Shown here piece after piece: positions 1 through 10,240 of a stretch of DNA of 64,000 bases. The DNA is taken from contig BSWB01000002.1 of assembly GCA_033239125.1 (NCBI GenBank), forward strand, positions 9,271,001 through 9,335,000. Direction: 5' to 3'. The position numbers were made by a program, and so were the translations under genes. This DNA comes from Fagopyrum homotropicum (taxonomy: Eukaryota; Streptophyta; Magnoliopsida; Caryophyllales; Polygonaceae). Every line of letters starts with the position of its first letter. Position 1 is the first letter of the stretch. The notes beneath the pieces are model-generated. The model saw only the letters and a program-made list of their open reading frames with translations, was not told where the DNA came from and searched no databases.

Positions 1-497
1 CATATTATAAAACCTTTCAAACACATAAAGGATTCAAAACCAGTCAGTAAACAAGATCTTCACTGAGATCATATCCAGATAAATAACACAAAATCGTTTT
101 CGAAAAACTCTCAGTTAACACACCTCGGTCGAGGTGTTCTTGGTTCAACCGAGGTGAAATGCCTCGTTTGGCCAAGACTGACTCGGTCGAGATCGCAAAA
201 ATTTTTTTAAAACCATTTTTTTTTCCAGTTTCGACGTTTTTCTCAATCAAATAACCTGTAGGTATGCATGTAATATCAGATAATCATATAAATGCAGAAG
301 TAATGCATAAATAAAATATCCGATGAAATATAATACATCAAAAGTAGTCAAATACATCAAGTAGTCATATAAGTACAAACACCCCATACTTGGGACACAC
401 TGTCCCAGTGGGTCAAATAAAAGTCTGGAAAACGAGAGTACTCACCAGATAAATAGCTGAACTGCATAAAAGAAAATAAAGAAAATCCTGCAGCTCC
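1..497 (-). other. Athila-1 3' noncoding region with hairpin and G-rich tract
   Basis: This stretch lies downstream of the env-position ORF on the minus strand and has no credible gene. On the minus strand, 398-410 forms a short hairpin with stem CACTG/CAGTG and loop GGA. It is followed at 382-391 by the purine-rich run AAGTATGGGG. The same hairpin-plus-G-run arrangement occurs near the polypurine tract of the other Athila elements here. Palindromic CCTCGGTCGAGG with a partner half-site lies at 123-156. Confidence 0.6.
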
Positions 498-1928
498 TCA
501 GTAATCCTGATCCGGCGGTGGTGGTGGTGGTGGCACATACGGATACTGTGTCGGGTCGAACGGATAGCCCATAGTCTGCTGGAACTGCAGCTCCATCATC
601 CTACGCTGATAGTGCTGCCCCTCTAACATCTGCTGAGTCCAGCTGTCAAGGTGTCGGTGTTGGGCGGCAAATCTCTCATGCATGTCCATAGTAAGGGCAG
701 CATAAGAATCTATCATCTGGTCAGTCAGATCATCGATCCGACGATGAGCCTCAGTGTCTCTATGACGGCGTGTCCGACGCCTAGCAGATCTAGCAGGAGG
801 TGCAGCAGGTGCTGGCTCAGTATCCTCCTCATCATCCAAGTCGATGATCGGTGGCGCGCTCGTACCTACAGTATCTGTCCCTGTATCCATCGGGACTCCA
901 CCATCTCTCTCATCCACTGTCTCCTCGTCGTCGTCATCCTCCTCCTCAGCCGGGGCAGCTGCTGCCTCTCTATGATCCTCCATCAGAGGAGCCCAAGCTG
1001 TCTGCCAGTAATGCGGATCAAAAACTGTGAACTGAGCAGACCAGCGGATCCCCTGTGGTGCAGTCCGCTCCCAAGGCATAGCGACGTATGGAGTGGTCAA
1101 ACCACGGGGAACCAGAATCCTCCGTGTGATCATCTCCTGTAATCCCAACGGCTTCGGAGCCGCCGCCATTGTACATACACTGAGGTCCATCCCGTGATAA
1201 GTAGCAATGTGGGTGACTAGACCTCCGCAGCAAATGTCTCCCTTCGCTTTGGCCTTGATCTTGTGCAGATCCTCTGCCAAGAGCAAGCCAAAGTCTGGGA
1301 AACCTCCTGTAACCATGCAATAGAGGCTGAAGAGCTCGCCCTGTCGGATCTTCTAGGGCGTCTCAGTACGCGCCAGAAGTGTCTCGCTAAATATCCTGTG
1401 GGCTAGTCTGAAAGCTGGGTGGAAGATGACCTTCTCCCTGGAATCTCCAGGGCGCCATCTGTCTGCATGCTCAGTAATATGGGCAATCTGCTCCCAGAAC
1501 TCCCTAGCTACGGATCGGGAGGGGAACTCGGTGGCGGTGGGCTCAGAAAAGCCAAAAATCTCTCTCCATATCTCTAAAGGAACTATGAAGTTCCGGTTCA
1601 TCAACCGGTACTTCACAGACTGGTCTGTGGGAAGGTAGGAGAAGGAGCTAACAAACTCTAAGGTCGGCTCCAAGTAAGCTGGGGCTCGGATCTCAGTAAA
1701 CTGATCCAGCCCGACAGTAGCAATCATCCTCCTAAGGTCAGCATCTAACCCTAGGCAATCAAAAGCCGACACGTCCAGAAATCGAGGTGCGATAACTGGA
1801 CGGCTAGTTATGCGCTCATAGTCTACCCGACATCTCTCGTGGATAACCGGGCGGTAAGGACGGGAAGAAGAAGAAGAAGGGGAAGGTGAGGATCTGTCTC
1901 TCAGGGCTAGACGACGATCGGAACTCAT
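498..1928 (-). pseudogene. Athila-1 env-position ORF (Athila ORF-1 / putative plant transposon protein type)
   Basis: One minus-strand frame runs from ATG at 1928 to a stop at 498, about 476 codons, broken by a single TAG at 1353-1355 (codon 192). The N-terminal part is Ser-rich. The middle resembles the poorly understood protein that plant Athila elements carry downstream of integrase. The C-terminal part has an acidic stretch, an Arg-rich cluster, a Gln/Met-rich helical segment and a Pro-rich tail. I see no signal peptide or membrane span, so a true envelope function is not supported. The single stop suggests recent inactivation, since the frame is otherwise open on both sides. The family assignment rests on position and overall resemblance. 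Confidence 0.7.
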
Positions 1929-2653
1929 TCTTACTCAACACTGTCAGACCACCTCGGTTGCTGACAAGACTCAAGAATCACCTCGGTCGAGATGCAGTTC
2001 GACCGGACCGAGGCGCAACAGTTGCGATTCCAATTCTCAGAAATTCAGTTCTTTTCCCCCCAAAATCACTACAACTGCTTCCTAAGGGGTACTTAAATCC
2101 TTTCTCAGCAGAATCAAGGGCAACCAAAGCCCAAATCGAAGCGAATGAACGAGTTAGGGTTTCGACTTGTTTTACCTCGTTTCGGTTGATTCGTTCGATT
2201 TTCTTGCAGATCTATTGTTGTAATCGGTTCCTCTACCCTTCAATCACAGTTTAGAAGCAGAAATCTTCGAAAACGAGCAAGATCTGAGAGAGAGCGAAGT
2301 GGACTGTCGCCGCGGTCGAGGTGAAGAAGATAAAAAGTGAAAAGTAATTTTTTTTCTTTTTATACTGTTCCTGGATCTGCTGTCACCTCGGTCGAGATGG
2401 TCTTGACTGGACCGAGGTGGTTCTGCAGAAACCCTAGTCGCCTCGGTTGCTCAAGAATCAACTCGGTCGAGATGCTCTGACAGTGACCGAGATGCTTCTG
2501 TCTTCTCAAAATCTCGAACTTCTGTCCTTCCAGTTATGCTCCTTCCTTAGATATTTCCTGTTGTCTGTCTAGAACGCCAAAAACAAAGCAAAACAAAGCA
2601 AAAACAAAAACTATATAAGCTAGACTAGAAAACGGGAAAAAGAAAGCAATACC

Positions 2654-2689
2654 TTGGGTTGCCTCCCAAGAAGCGCTCGGTTTAAGGTC
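2654..2689 (-). other. Conserved post-pol motif of Athila elements
   Basis: On the minus strand this reads GACCTTAAA, then AGCGCTT, then TGGGAGGCAACCCA, just after the end of the integrase frame. The last block has 4-bp complementary ends (TGGG/CCCA). Close matches occur at the same position in Athila-2 (29461-29495) and in the plus-strand relic (60415-60439). It is noncoding in all three. Its role is unknown to me; a role in RNA processing or in expressing the downstream ORF is speculation. Confidence 0.7.
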
Positions 2690-2711
2690 GCTAGCTGGAC
2701 CATGATGCGTC

Positions 2712-3940
2712 TCAAATGAGGTATATTGGTGCAACCTCCTCAACCGGCGTTTCCGGCTGGTATTTCTTAAGTCTATGACCGTTGACCTTGAAGCTTCCAC
2801 TAGTTTCGCCTCATATCTCAACTGCACCGTGAGGGAAAATATGTTTCACAATGTAAGGTCCGGTCCATCTAGATTTCAACTTACCTGGAAAAAGGCGGAG
2901 GCGGGAGTTGAAGAGTAGAACTAAGTCTCCTTCGTTAAGCTCCTTTGGGACGATACGCTTGTCATGCCATCTCTTCTCTTCGTCCTTTACTTGTAGATTT
3001 TGGCATTCTCATAAGCGTTCAAACGCAGCTCCTCCAGCTCGTTGAGTTCCAATAGTCGCTTCTCACCAGCCTCTTTGATGTCGAAATTCAACCATTTGAT
3101 CGCCCAATATGCCTTGTGTTCCAATTCAACGGGCAGATGGCAAGACTTCCCATATACCAAATTATAAGGAGTGGTACCTATGGGAGTCTTGAATGCGGTC
3201 CTGTACGCCCAAAGAGCATCGTCCAACTTCATGGACCAATCCTTCCTCGTTCTAGAGACGGTCTTCTCCAAAATTGCCTTGATTTCTTTATTCGAGATCT
3301 CGACATGTCCACTAGTTTGAGGATGGTAAGCAGTTGATACCTTATGGGTTACCCCATACTTCGATAGAAGTGCTTTGAACTTCCGGTTGATGAAATGCGT
3401 TCCTCCATCGCTAATGATGATACGTGGAGTTCCAAACCGTGGAAAGATAGTTCTATTCAAGAACTTCACAACCACCTTGGCGTCGTTAGTGGGAGAAGCA
3501 ATGGCTTCAACCCATCTAGAGACGTAATCAACCGCAAGAAGGATATAGAGGTTTCCTCCGGAGGATGGGAAAGGTCCCATGAAGTCAATCCCCCACACAT
3601 CGAAGATTTCCACTTCTTGGATGTTGTTAAGTGGCATCTCGTTCCTCCTTGATAAATTTCCTGTTCTTTGGCATGCATCACAAGAGACAACAAAAGATTG
3701 CACATCCTTAAATAATGTAGGCCAAAAGAAACCAGAACGTAATACCTTAGCGCATGTTTTATCGGTGCTAGCATGTCCTCCACAAGGGAGTGAATGACAA
3801 TGCCGTATGACGCTATTAACCTCATCTTCCGGGATGCACCTACGAAGCATCCCATCCGGTCCGCGCTTGAATAGCAACGGCTCGTCCCAGTAATAATGTC
3901 GTACGTCCTTGAAGAATTTCTTCTTTTGAGAGTACGTCAA
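2712..3940 (-). pseudogene. Athila-1 integrase
   Basis: The integrase inserts element cDNA into host DNA. The frame 2987-3940 holds the His/Cys zinc-binding region (RHCHSLPCGGH, later CDAC) and the catalytic core. All three acidic residues are visible in GIDFMGPF, ISDGGTHF and the Glu of GHVEISNKEIK, so the DDE triad is intact. At about 2987 a one-base frameshift moves the C-terminal part, including a WTGPY segment, into another frame, and a TGA at 2811-2813 breaks it again. The frame is continuous with the upstream gag-protease ORF except for one TAG at 3956-3958. The product is probably inactive because of the C-terminal breaks. Confidence 0.88.
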
Positions 3941-3955
3941 TCCGGGCGGTGTTTC

Positions 3956-6886
3956 CTAGCAAACAAGATAATTTACAATGTCAGCATACCAGGGTCCGTT
4001 CTTATCAGAAAGTTGGTGGATAGAATGTTCCATCAACTGAGGATGAATGTCAGAGAAGTGAGCAAGAAGATTATTATTCTCAGTAATCTCAGTTGACATC
4101 ATCTCGCCATCGATCTCGGTCGAGGCGCAGAGGCGTTGACCGAGATGTTCTTCAGTCGCCTCGCTCAGTCTAGAAGGTGCCTCGGTCGAGGTACTGCTAC
4201 TGGGACCGAGACTGGAGATCTTCGTCTCCTGGATTAGCTTCTCAGTTTTAGCTCCTGGATCTTCTCCCAGTGCCTTCAAGCTCCGTATATCTGCATCACA
4301 AGAAGCATCTATACCTTCCTCCATTAAACTGAAGCTAATAACTCTTTCGAGTGGATCGTTAATAAGGATAGAGCTCACCAATTCTCTTGATTCTTCTTCA
4401 TCGTATATGTTGAAGATATCATCAGTTAGTTGCTCCCCTTTCATGGCTGCAAGTAGCGCGAACTCCACCTCATCGCCACCAACGTTGAATTTCAACTCGG
4501 CGTTCTTGCAATCCACGTTGCAACCCGAAGTTGCTAGAAATGGCCTCCCGAGAATAATAGGAACAGGATAATCTGCGGGAATGTCAAGTACAACAAAATC
4601 TATGGGTAGATAGAAGTTACCTAACTTGACCGGAACGTCCTCCAAGATGCCCACGGGATGGGTAATGGAGCGATCTGCCATATAAAGTCGAATCTTGACC
4701 GGCTTGGGCTCTCCAAGACCGATCTTCGTGCATAGCTCCAGCGGGATGATGCTCACGCTGGCTCCTAGATCACAAAGGGCTTCACAAGTGACATCCCCAA
4801 CTTGAATGGGAATGCAAAATGAGCCGGGATCTCTCAACTTAGGTGGCATCTTTTCCTTCATGATCTTGATAAGCTCCGAGGATTTAGATGTCATCCTAAC
4901 TTCACCAACATCCTCCAGCTTCCTCTTCCTTGATAAGATTTCTTTTAAGAACTTCCCATAGGCGGGCATACCTAGAATAGCATCAAGGAAGGGAATATTA
5001 ATATGGAGCTTATTCATCAAGTCAAGAAACTTACCAAAGTGCTTGTCTAGATGTGCTCTGGCTCTGGACTGAGGGAATGGGAGTGGTGGTTTGTATGCAG
5101 GAGGTGGAGTATAAGTTTCAGTTGTCCCTCCTGCTTTCTGTTGCTCCACCTCGGTTGGCATCTCGGTCGAGGTGTTCTTCGACTGGATCTGGACCGAGGT
5201 GGTCTGCGTCGAGCGAGGTACTGGATCTGCAGTTTTAAGTCCACTCCTCGTTGTTATGGCCATGCACTGGCCCTTAGGGTTAATTTCCGTCTTTGCTGGA
5301 AGCTTCCTTGGATCTCTTGGCGCTTCATTCGCCCTATTAGCAAGTTGTTGTTCGAAGGACTTTTGGGCCCTCGAAAATGAAGTCATAGAATTCTCCATAG
5401 CGCTAAGCTTGATCAAGATAGCCTCCAGAACTGCGTCTTTCTTTTCCGGCTGAGACGAACTTGATCCTTGCCCTTGGCTCTTTAATGGAGTAGAAGAAGA
5501 AGAAGAAGGAGAAGAGAGGAAAGGGTTAGAGGAATCGTTAGAGTTGGAGTTTGAATGATTGTTACCATGATTTTGGTTATTCGCCCTCCAGTTGTTGCTA
5601 TTGGATCCTCTATTGTTGTTGTTGTAGTTGTTGTTTCGGGGACCGTTGTTGTTGTTACGGTACCCGTTGTTGTTGTTGTTCCTTTGCCCTTGCTCTTCCT
5701 TCTTAGTTTGAGCCATCAAGAGTTCCTTCAATTGCTTCACGTCATTCTTCAAAGACGTGAGTTGATTGTTGTTGGATTGAGTCTCTTGAAAGTTGACTCT
5801 TTTAACCCCACCTTCAGCTCTCTGGTGGGTGTATTTCTCCATGTGCAAGGCTTGCTTCTCAATGAAGTCCCAAGCCTCATCAATCGCCATGTCCATGAAG
5901 GTACCGGCGGAGAGTAGTTGGAGATTGAACTGGGTGCTTCCGTCCAGTCCCTTGAAGTAGATCTCCAACAACTCGATCTTTGGAATCCCATGATGTGGGC
6001 AATCCAAGAGGATATCCTTGAACCGCTCCCAAGATTTGGACAAGCTCTCCTTGTCCTTCATAATGAAAGCGTTGATCTTCCCTCTCATTTCAGCGGTCTT
6101 TGAGGGGGGAAAGAATTTGGTCAAGAATTCCGTAGTCATCTCCTCCCATGTGCTAATTTTTCCTGGAGGAAGAGATTGATACCAAGTAAGAGCTCTATCT
6201 TTTAAAGAAAAGTAAAAAGGTCTTAGCTTGTAGTTGTTATTCTCAATTCTGGGAGGTCGCAAGGTTTCCATCAAGATCTCGTAGTTTTGAAGATGTTGAT
6301 GCGGCGACTCTTTCTCTAGCCCTCCGAATTGGCATTGGCGAATCATGGTTAGAACTTGCGGTCGAAGTTCGTAGTCATAATCTGCTGGATCTCCTAGGTT
6401 CACTCCTGGACGCCTCAGTTGTTGATTAGGGTCCATCCTTTGACCTAGGGTTTGTGGAATTCCTGCAAGAAGAACATCTCGGACTGGCATCCGAGGTGGA
6501 GGTACATCGGCCGGGGCATCAGGTACTGGAATCTGCCTCGGTCGAAGATCAGCTACTGGATCCTGCATCGGTCGAGGATTAACAGGGGGATCTTCCCTCG
6601 GTCGAAGTAGAATCTGATCTCGGATGACTGCTATCTCCGCTTCGATAGCTGCAGTCCTGGTGCGATTCTCTTCTTTTTCTTGCCTTAGTTCTTCCTTGTT
6701 GAGACGTAGCAGCTCTAACGTCTCTTTCAATTCGGCCGCAAGATCGCGATCGTCTTGTTGGGACATCTTTGCTTCTCTCAAGCGTCGCTTGTATGTCTTC
6801 TCTGGTTCGGGATCGTAAGGAACGATTTCCTTCCCAGCGCGGGTTCTTCGCATATACTTAAGAAAGAACCTGCAAAAGTCACTCAA
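3956..6886 (-). pseudogene. Athila-1 gag-protease polyprotein (976 aa, RT/RNase H missing)
   Basis: The N-terminal part has a charged coiled-coil-like segment (about residues 45-95). The Ty3/gypsy gag capsid region lies near 225-315 (WYQSLPPG, FLTKFFPP, SWERFKD, CPHHG). An Asn-rich low-complexity linker spans about 400-445. A retropepsin domain follows, with the active-site motif CDLGAS near residue 704 and ILGRPFL near 779. After the protease the frame runs through a spacer directly into sequence that normally follows RNase H (GPWYADIVNYLVC), then stops at TAG 3956-3958, with integrase beyond in the same frame. The whole of RT and RNase H has therefore been removed with the frame kept. A 976-codon open frame without RT would fit a non-autonomous element mobilised in trans, but this is inference. 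Confidence 0.88.
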
Positions 6887-6954
6887 GTAGAGTGGTTAGA
6901 TGACACGGGGCAAGCGCCCCAAGAGCAAACCGTACCGGCTCGGTCTAGACCAAG

Positions 6955-6972
6955 TCCCCGGCAACGGCGCCA
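6955..6972 (-). other. Athila-1 primer binding site (tRNA-Asp type)
   Basis: The minus strand reads TGGCGCCGTTGCCGGGGA, complementary to the 3' end of plant tRNA-Asp and typical of Athila elements. It lies 6 bases inside the LTR end at 6979, which fixes the LTR boundary and the element orientation. Confidence 0.9.
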
Positions 6973-6978
6973 AAAACT

Positions 6979-8729
6979 TGTTCGCTCCAAACGGTGTGTG
7001 CAAGCTTTAAATTTATAATCCTAGACTTAAGCTTAAAACAAGGATGCGTACCCGCAGTGTACGGGTCAATCGTAGTAAAAGCAAGAAAATTCCAGGGGTC
7101 GATCACAGGGACTCGGTGAAACAAAGTCAATAACGGTAAGCTTCGTGAATACTAACCACAAAGAGCAATTAACACAATCAAAGATGAATAAGAAGTCAAT
7201 AAAGCAAACATGCAATTCTAGGGATTAAAGCATCTAGTTGTGGTTCCAACTCAAGATCTAAAGATAAGCGGACAAAGCTGAGATTTTTGCAAGGGGAAGG
7301 TGTTACTAAAGTGGAGTAGATCACCGGGTAAGTCTCACTACACACTAATCCTAAACCGTAACTCCTATTACCGGGTAAGTCTCAAGGAATCAAAATAAAG
7401 AACTATAACCTCAAACTAACACACCATCTAAGGGAATAGAATCAACCTTTACCGGGTAAGTCTCAGGCTAACTCACAAAGATGGGATGAAAGCACACTCA
7501 AACCCCAATAAAGGATAAACCTTTATTACCTACACTTATGATCGTTGGTACACAAACTAAGGAATTACCGGGTAAGTCTCATCCTAAGCTTGCTTTGAAC
7601 CAGGAAAGGTGTAATAAGAATAGGATTTGGCAAACTCTAACACTTAACTCTCAGTTATGGATCAGATAAGTCACCTCGATCAGCCAGTTTCCACCCCGGC
7701 CGAGATGTTCATCGACTGAACGAGATGCTTAGGGTTAAGGTTAAAGACTCGAACTTTCAGGATCCTACTGGAATCTAAGATTATTCTATCATTGTTTTTC
7801 CCACAACCTTCAGCTAATCACCCTAGAATCACACAAGGAAATTAGCCACTCATCATCATTATGAAAGTATTAAATATATGGGAAGAAGGTGAATATTTGA
7901 ACAAGAAGAATTTAATGAAAAAATACTTCAATAACTGAATCAAATATCTCAACAAAAGCGTTCCTTGGATAGCAATCCAACAAGACAAGACAACAAGGAA
8001 GGGAATTAAAGACAATCTTACAAAACCCTTCAAAAAGCTATAAAAGCTATGATCTTCAATCTTCCTTCAACCTTCAAAAAGGTTCTTCAAAACTCCCAAC
8101 TGGAGTATGGTTGCTGCTGCGTATAAACCCTGATCGATGGTATAGCATGGATGTATGCAGCCTCACTGAATTTGTGGAAATCCAACCCCTTTTATAAGAA
8201 AATAACCCTCCAAAGATGATAAATCTTAGAAAGATATTTTCCCATAAATATAGGTAAAATATATGATTCTGCATATCTCCTTCCTTCCAGGAGCCAAGCC
8301 CAAAAATATAAGATCACTTTCCAATTTTAAAAGATCTCAGCCAAGAATAAAATATTCTCGCCGCGTCCTAGGTGTTCGCCTCGGTCGAGTCGGCGTCTCT
8401 GGATCGCCTCGGTCGAGATGAATCTCTGGTCAACCGAGGTGAGTCACAACTGAATGTGAAATCTCTCAAAACTGGTCCAAAGTAAATCTTTAATCCATGG
8501 CTATGCTTCCTGGATGTAGCTCCAAATGACTCATGACTCCTTTTGCTCCTTTTTGATGCAAAACGTACCAAATTACCTGCAATTACAACAAAACTAGGTG
8601 TAGACCTCGATCCTCGCAAAGGTAGATGAAATGGTAGTAAAATCACATAATGCACATACAAACATGCAGATTATGAAAGATAAAACGTCCAAACAAACCC
8701 CAAAATATAGACTATAATTCATGCTATCA
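6979..8729 (-). repeat. Athila-1 5' LTR (1751 bp)
   Basis: On the minus strand the LTR begins TGATAGCATG (8729) and ends GGAGCGAACA (6979), giving TG...CA ends, and the primer binding site follows. It holds a TATA box (8190-8196), four copies of ACCGGGTAAGTCTC (7323, 7370, 7451, 7567), the U5 motif CCCGCAGTGTACGGG (plus-strand 7051-7065) and palindromes of the CTCGGTCGAG type (near 7672-7735 and 8378-8432). Apparent short ORFs inside it are not credible genes. Confidence 0.9.
8190..8196 (-). promoter_or_regulatory. TATA box of Athila-1 LTR
   Basis: The minus strand reads TATAAAAGGGG in the middle of the LTR, a strong plant TATA box that would drive genomic RNA toward gag. Confidence 0.6.
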
Positions 8730-9381
8730 ATTTGATTATTGCTTTCATGATGATGAGTGGCTAATTTCTTTGTGCGATTCTAGGGTGATTGATTGAAGGT
8801 TGTGGGAAAAATAATGATAGAATAATCTTAAATCCCAATAGGACCCTGAAAGCTCGAGTCTTTATCCTTAACCTTAGAACATCTCGTTCAGTCGATGAAC
8901 ATCTCGGCCGGGGTGGAACTTGACTGACCGAGGTGACTTATCTGATTCGTAATTAAGAGTTAAGTGTTAGAATTTGCCAAATCCAATTCGTATTACACTT
9001 TTTCTGGTTCAATGCAAGCTTAGGATGAGACTTACCCGGTGATCTATTCCACTTTAGTAACACCTTCCCTTTGCAAAACCTCAGCTTTGTCGCTTATCTT
9101 GAGATCTTGAGTTGGAACCACAACTGGATGCTTTAATCCCTAGAATTTGCATATTTCCCTTAATTGACTTTATTATCATCTTTGATTGCTTTAATCGCTT
9201 TTGTGGTTATTAGTTACATTGACGACCTATACTTTCTTTGTTTCACCTAAGTCCCTGTGATCGACCCCTAGAATTCTTGCTTTTATTACTATTGATCCGT
9301 ACACTGCAGGATCGCATCCTTATTTTAAGCATACGTCTTGGGTTATAAATTTAAAGCTTGCACACACCATTTGGAGCGAAC
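8730..9381 (+). repeat. Inverted Athila-1-family LTR fragment
   Basis: This is the 3' part of an LTR of the same family in the opposite orientation, ending ...TTGGAGCGAACA at 9381. It abuts the 5' end of the Athila-1 LTR at 8729 and, on the other side, the chromovirus RT at 9382. It pairs with 6979-about 7880, making an inverted repeat with a spacer of about 850 bp. It has one ACCGGGTAAGTCTC motif (9027-9040, reverse) where the intact LTR has four, and lacks what lies between the first and the last. Confidence 0.85.
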
Positions 9382-10240
9382 AGTAGCCAGCCAAGCCTAG
9401 GAAGCTACGTACCTCTTTAACGTTCCTAGGAGGCGGCCAAGATGCTATAGACTCAATTTGCTCAGGATCTACCTTGATCCCTTCGGTGGAAACAATGTGA
9501 CCAAGGAGCCCCACATCAGACATCCAAAACTCGCACTTAGAGAGCTTGGCGTAGAGGTCTCTATCATGCAGGACTTGGAGTGCAATCCTCAAGTGTTCTG
9601 CGTGCTCCTCTCTGCTACGAGAGTACACTAGAATATCATCGATGAAGACCACCACGAACTAGTCTAGGAATTTGATGAAGATATTGTTCATCATCTCCAT
9701 GAACATGGCGGGCGCATTCGTGAGCCCAAATGACATCACTAAAAACTCGCAGTGGTCATATCTGGACCGAAATGATGTCTTGACTATGTCCTACTCTCTC
9801 ACCCTTAGTTGGTGATATCCAGATCTCAAATCGATCCGAAAAAACACGGAAGCTCCGTGTAGTTGGTTCAACAGATCGTCGATACGAGGAAATGTGTACT
9901 TTTTCTTGATTGTTACCTTGTTAAGCTCTCGGTAGTCAATGCATAACCTCATACACCCATCTTTCTTCCTAACAAAGAGTACTAGTGCGTCCCAAAGAGA
10001 TACACTAAGGCAGATGAATCCCTTCTCAGCTAACTCCTCTGCTACTTCTTAAGATCAAGCATCTCGATAGGCATCATGCAGTAAGGAGCCTTTGAGATCG
10101 GTCTCGTTCCGGGCTCTAGCTCAATGTCAAAGTCCACACTCCTCTGTGGAGGTAAACCCGATAGCTCTTTGAAGACGTCGGTAAACTCGCTTGCTACCGG
10201 AATCTTCTGCAATGTTGGACTCGTACTATCCTTCATGACA
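9382..10240 (-). pseudogene. Chromovirus-1 reverse transcriptase, truncated
   Basis: The RT copies element RNA into DNA. The N-terminal motif region reads VDFDIELEPGTRPISKAPY near 10130. The catalytic motif FIDDILVYSRS (9620-9655) is the Ty3/gypsy form of YxDD. The thumb begins with KLSKCEFWM, then SFLGLAGYC, where the homology stops at 9382. Stops and frame changes lie between about 9660 and 10040. RNase H is gone. Best fit is the Tekay/Del chromovirus lineage. Confidence 0.82.

Larger units (their letters stand above)
1..8729 (-). mobile_element. Athila-1: Athila-type Ty3/gypsy retroelement, 3' end off the window
   Basis: The element is read on the minus strand in the order LTR (6979-8729), primer binding site (6955-6972), gag-protease (3956-6886), integrase (2712-3940), env-position ORF (498-1928) and 3' noncoding DNA (1-497). 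This is Athila order, and the primer binding site matches the 3' end of tRNA-Asp as usual in that lineage. Reverse transcriptase and RNase H, which should lie between protease and integrase, are absent. The second LTR would lie before base 1. The region 1929-2711 is noncoding and rich in the CCTCGGTCGAGG-type palindromes described in the findings. The element cannot be autonomous as it stands, but its long frames are unusually well kept. Confidence 0.9.

Noticed and set aside
651..1142. 163-aa plus-strand ORF
   Set aside because: It is the antisense shadow of the Athila-1 env-position ORF, favoured by its GC-rich composition.
498..1928. True viral envelope gene
   Set aside because: No signal peptide, fusion segment or membrane anchor is visible; only its position is env-like.
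5051..5917. Plus-strand ORFs of up to 120 aa, some hydrophobic
   Set aside because: They are antisense to gag-protease; the Val-rich stretch is the reverse reading of the Asn-rich linker.
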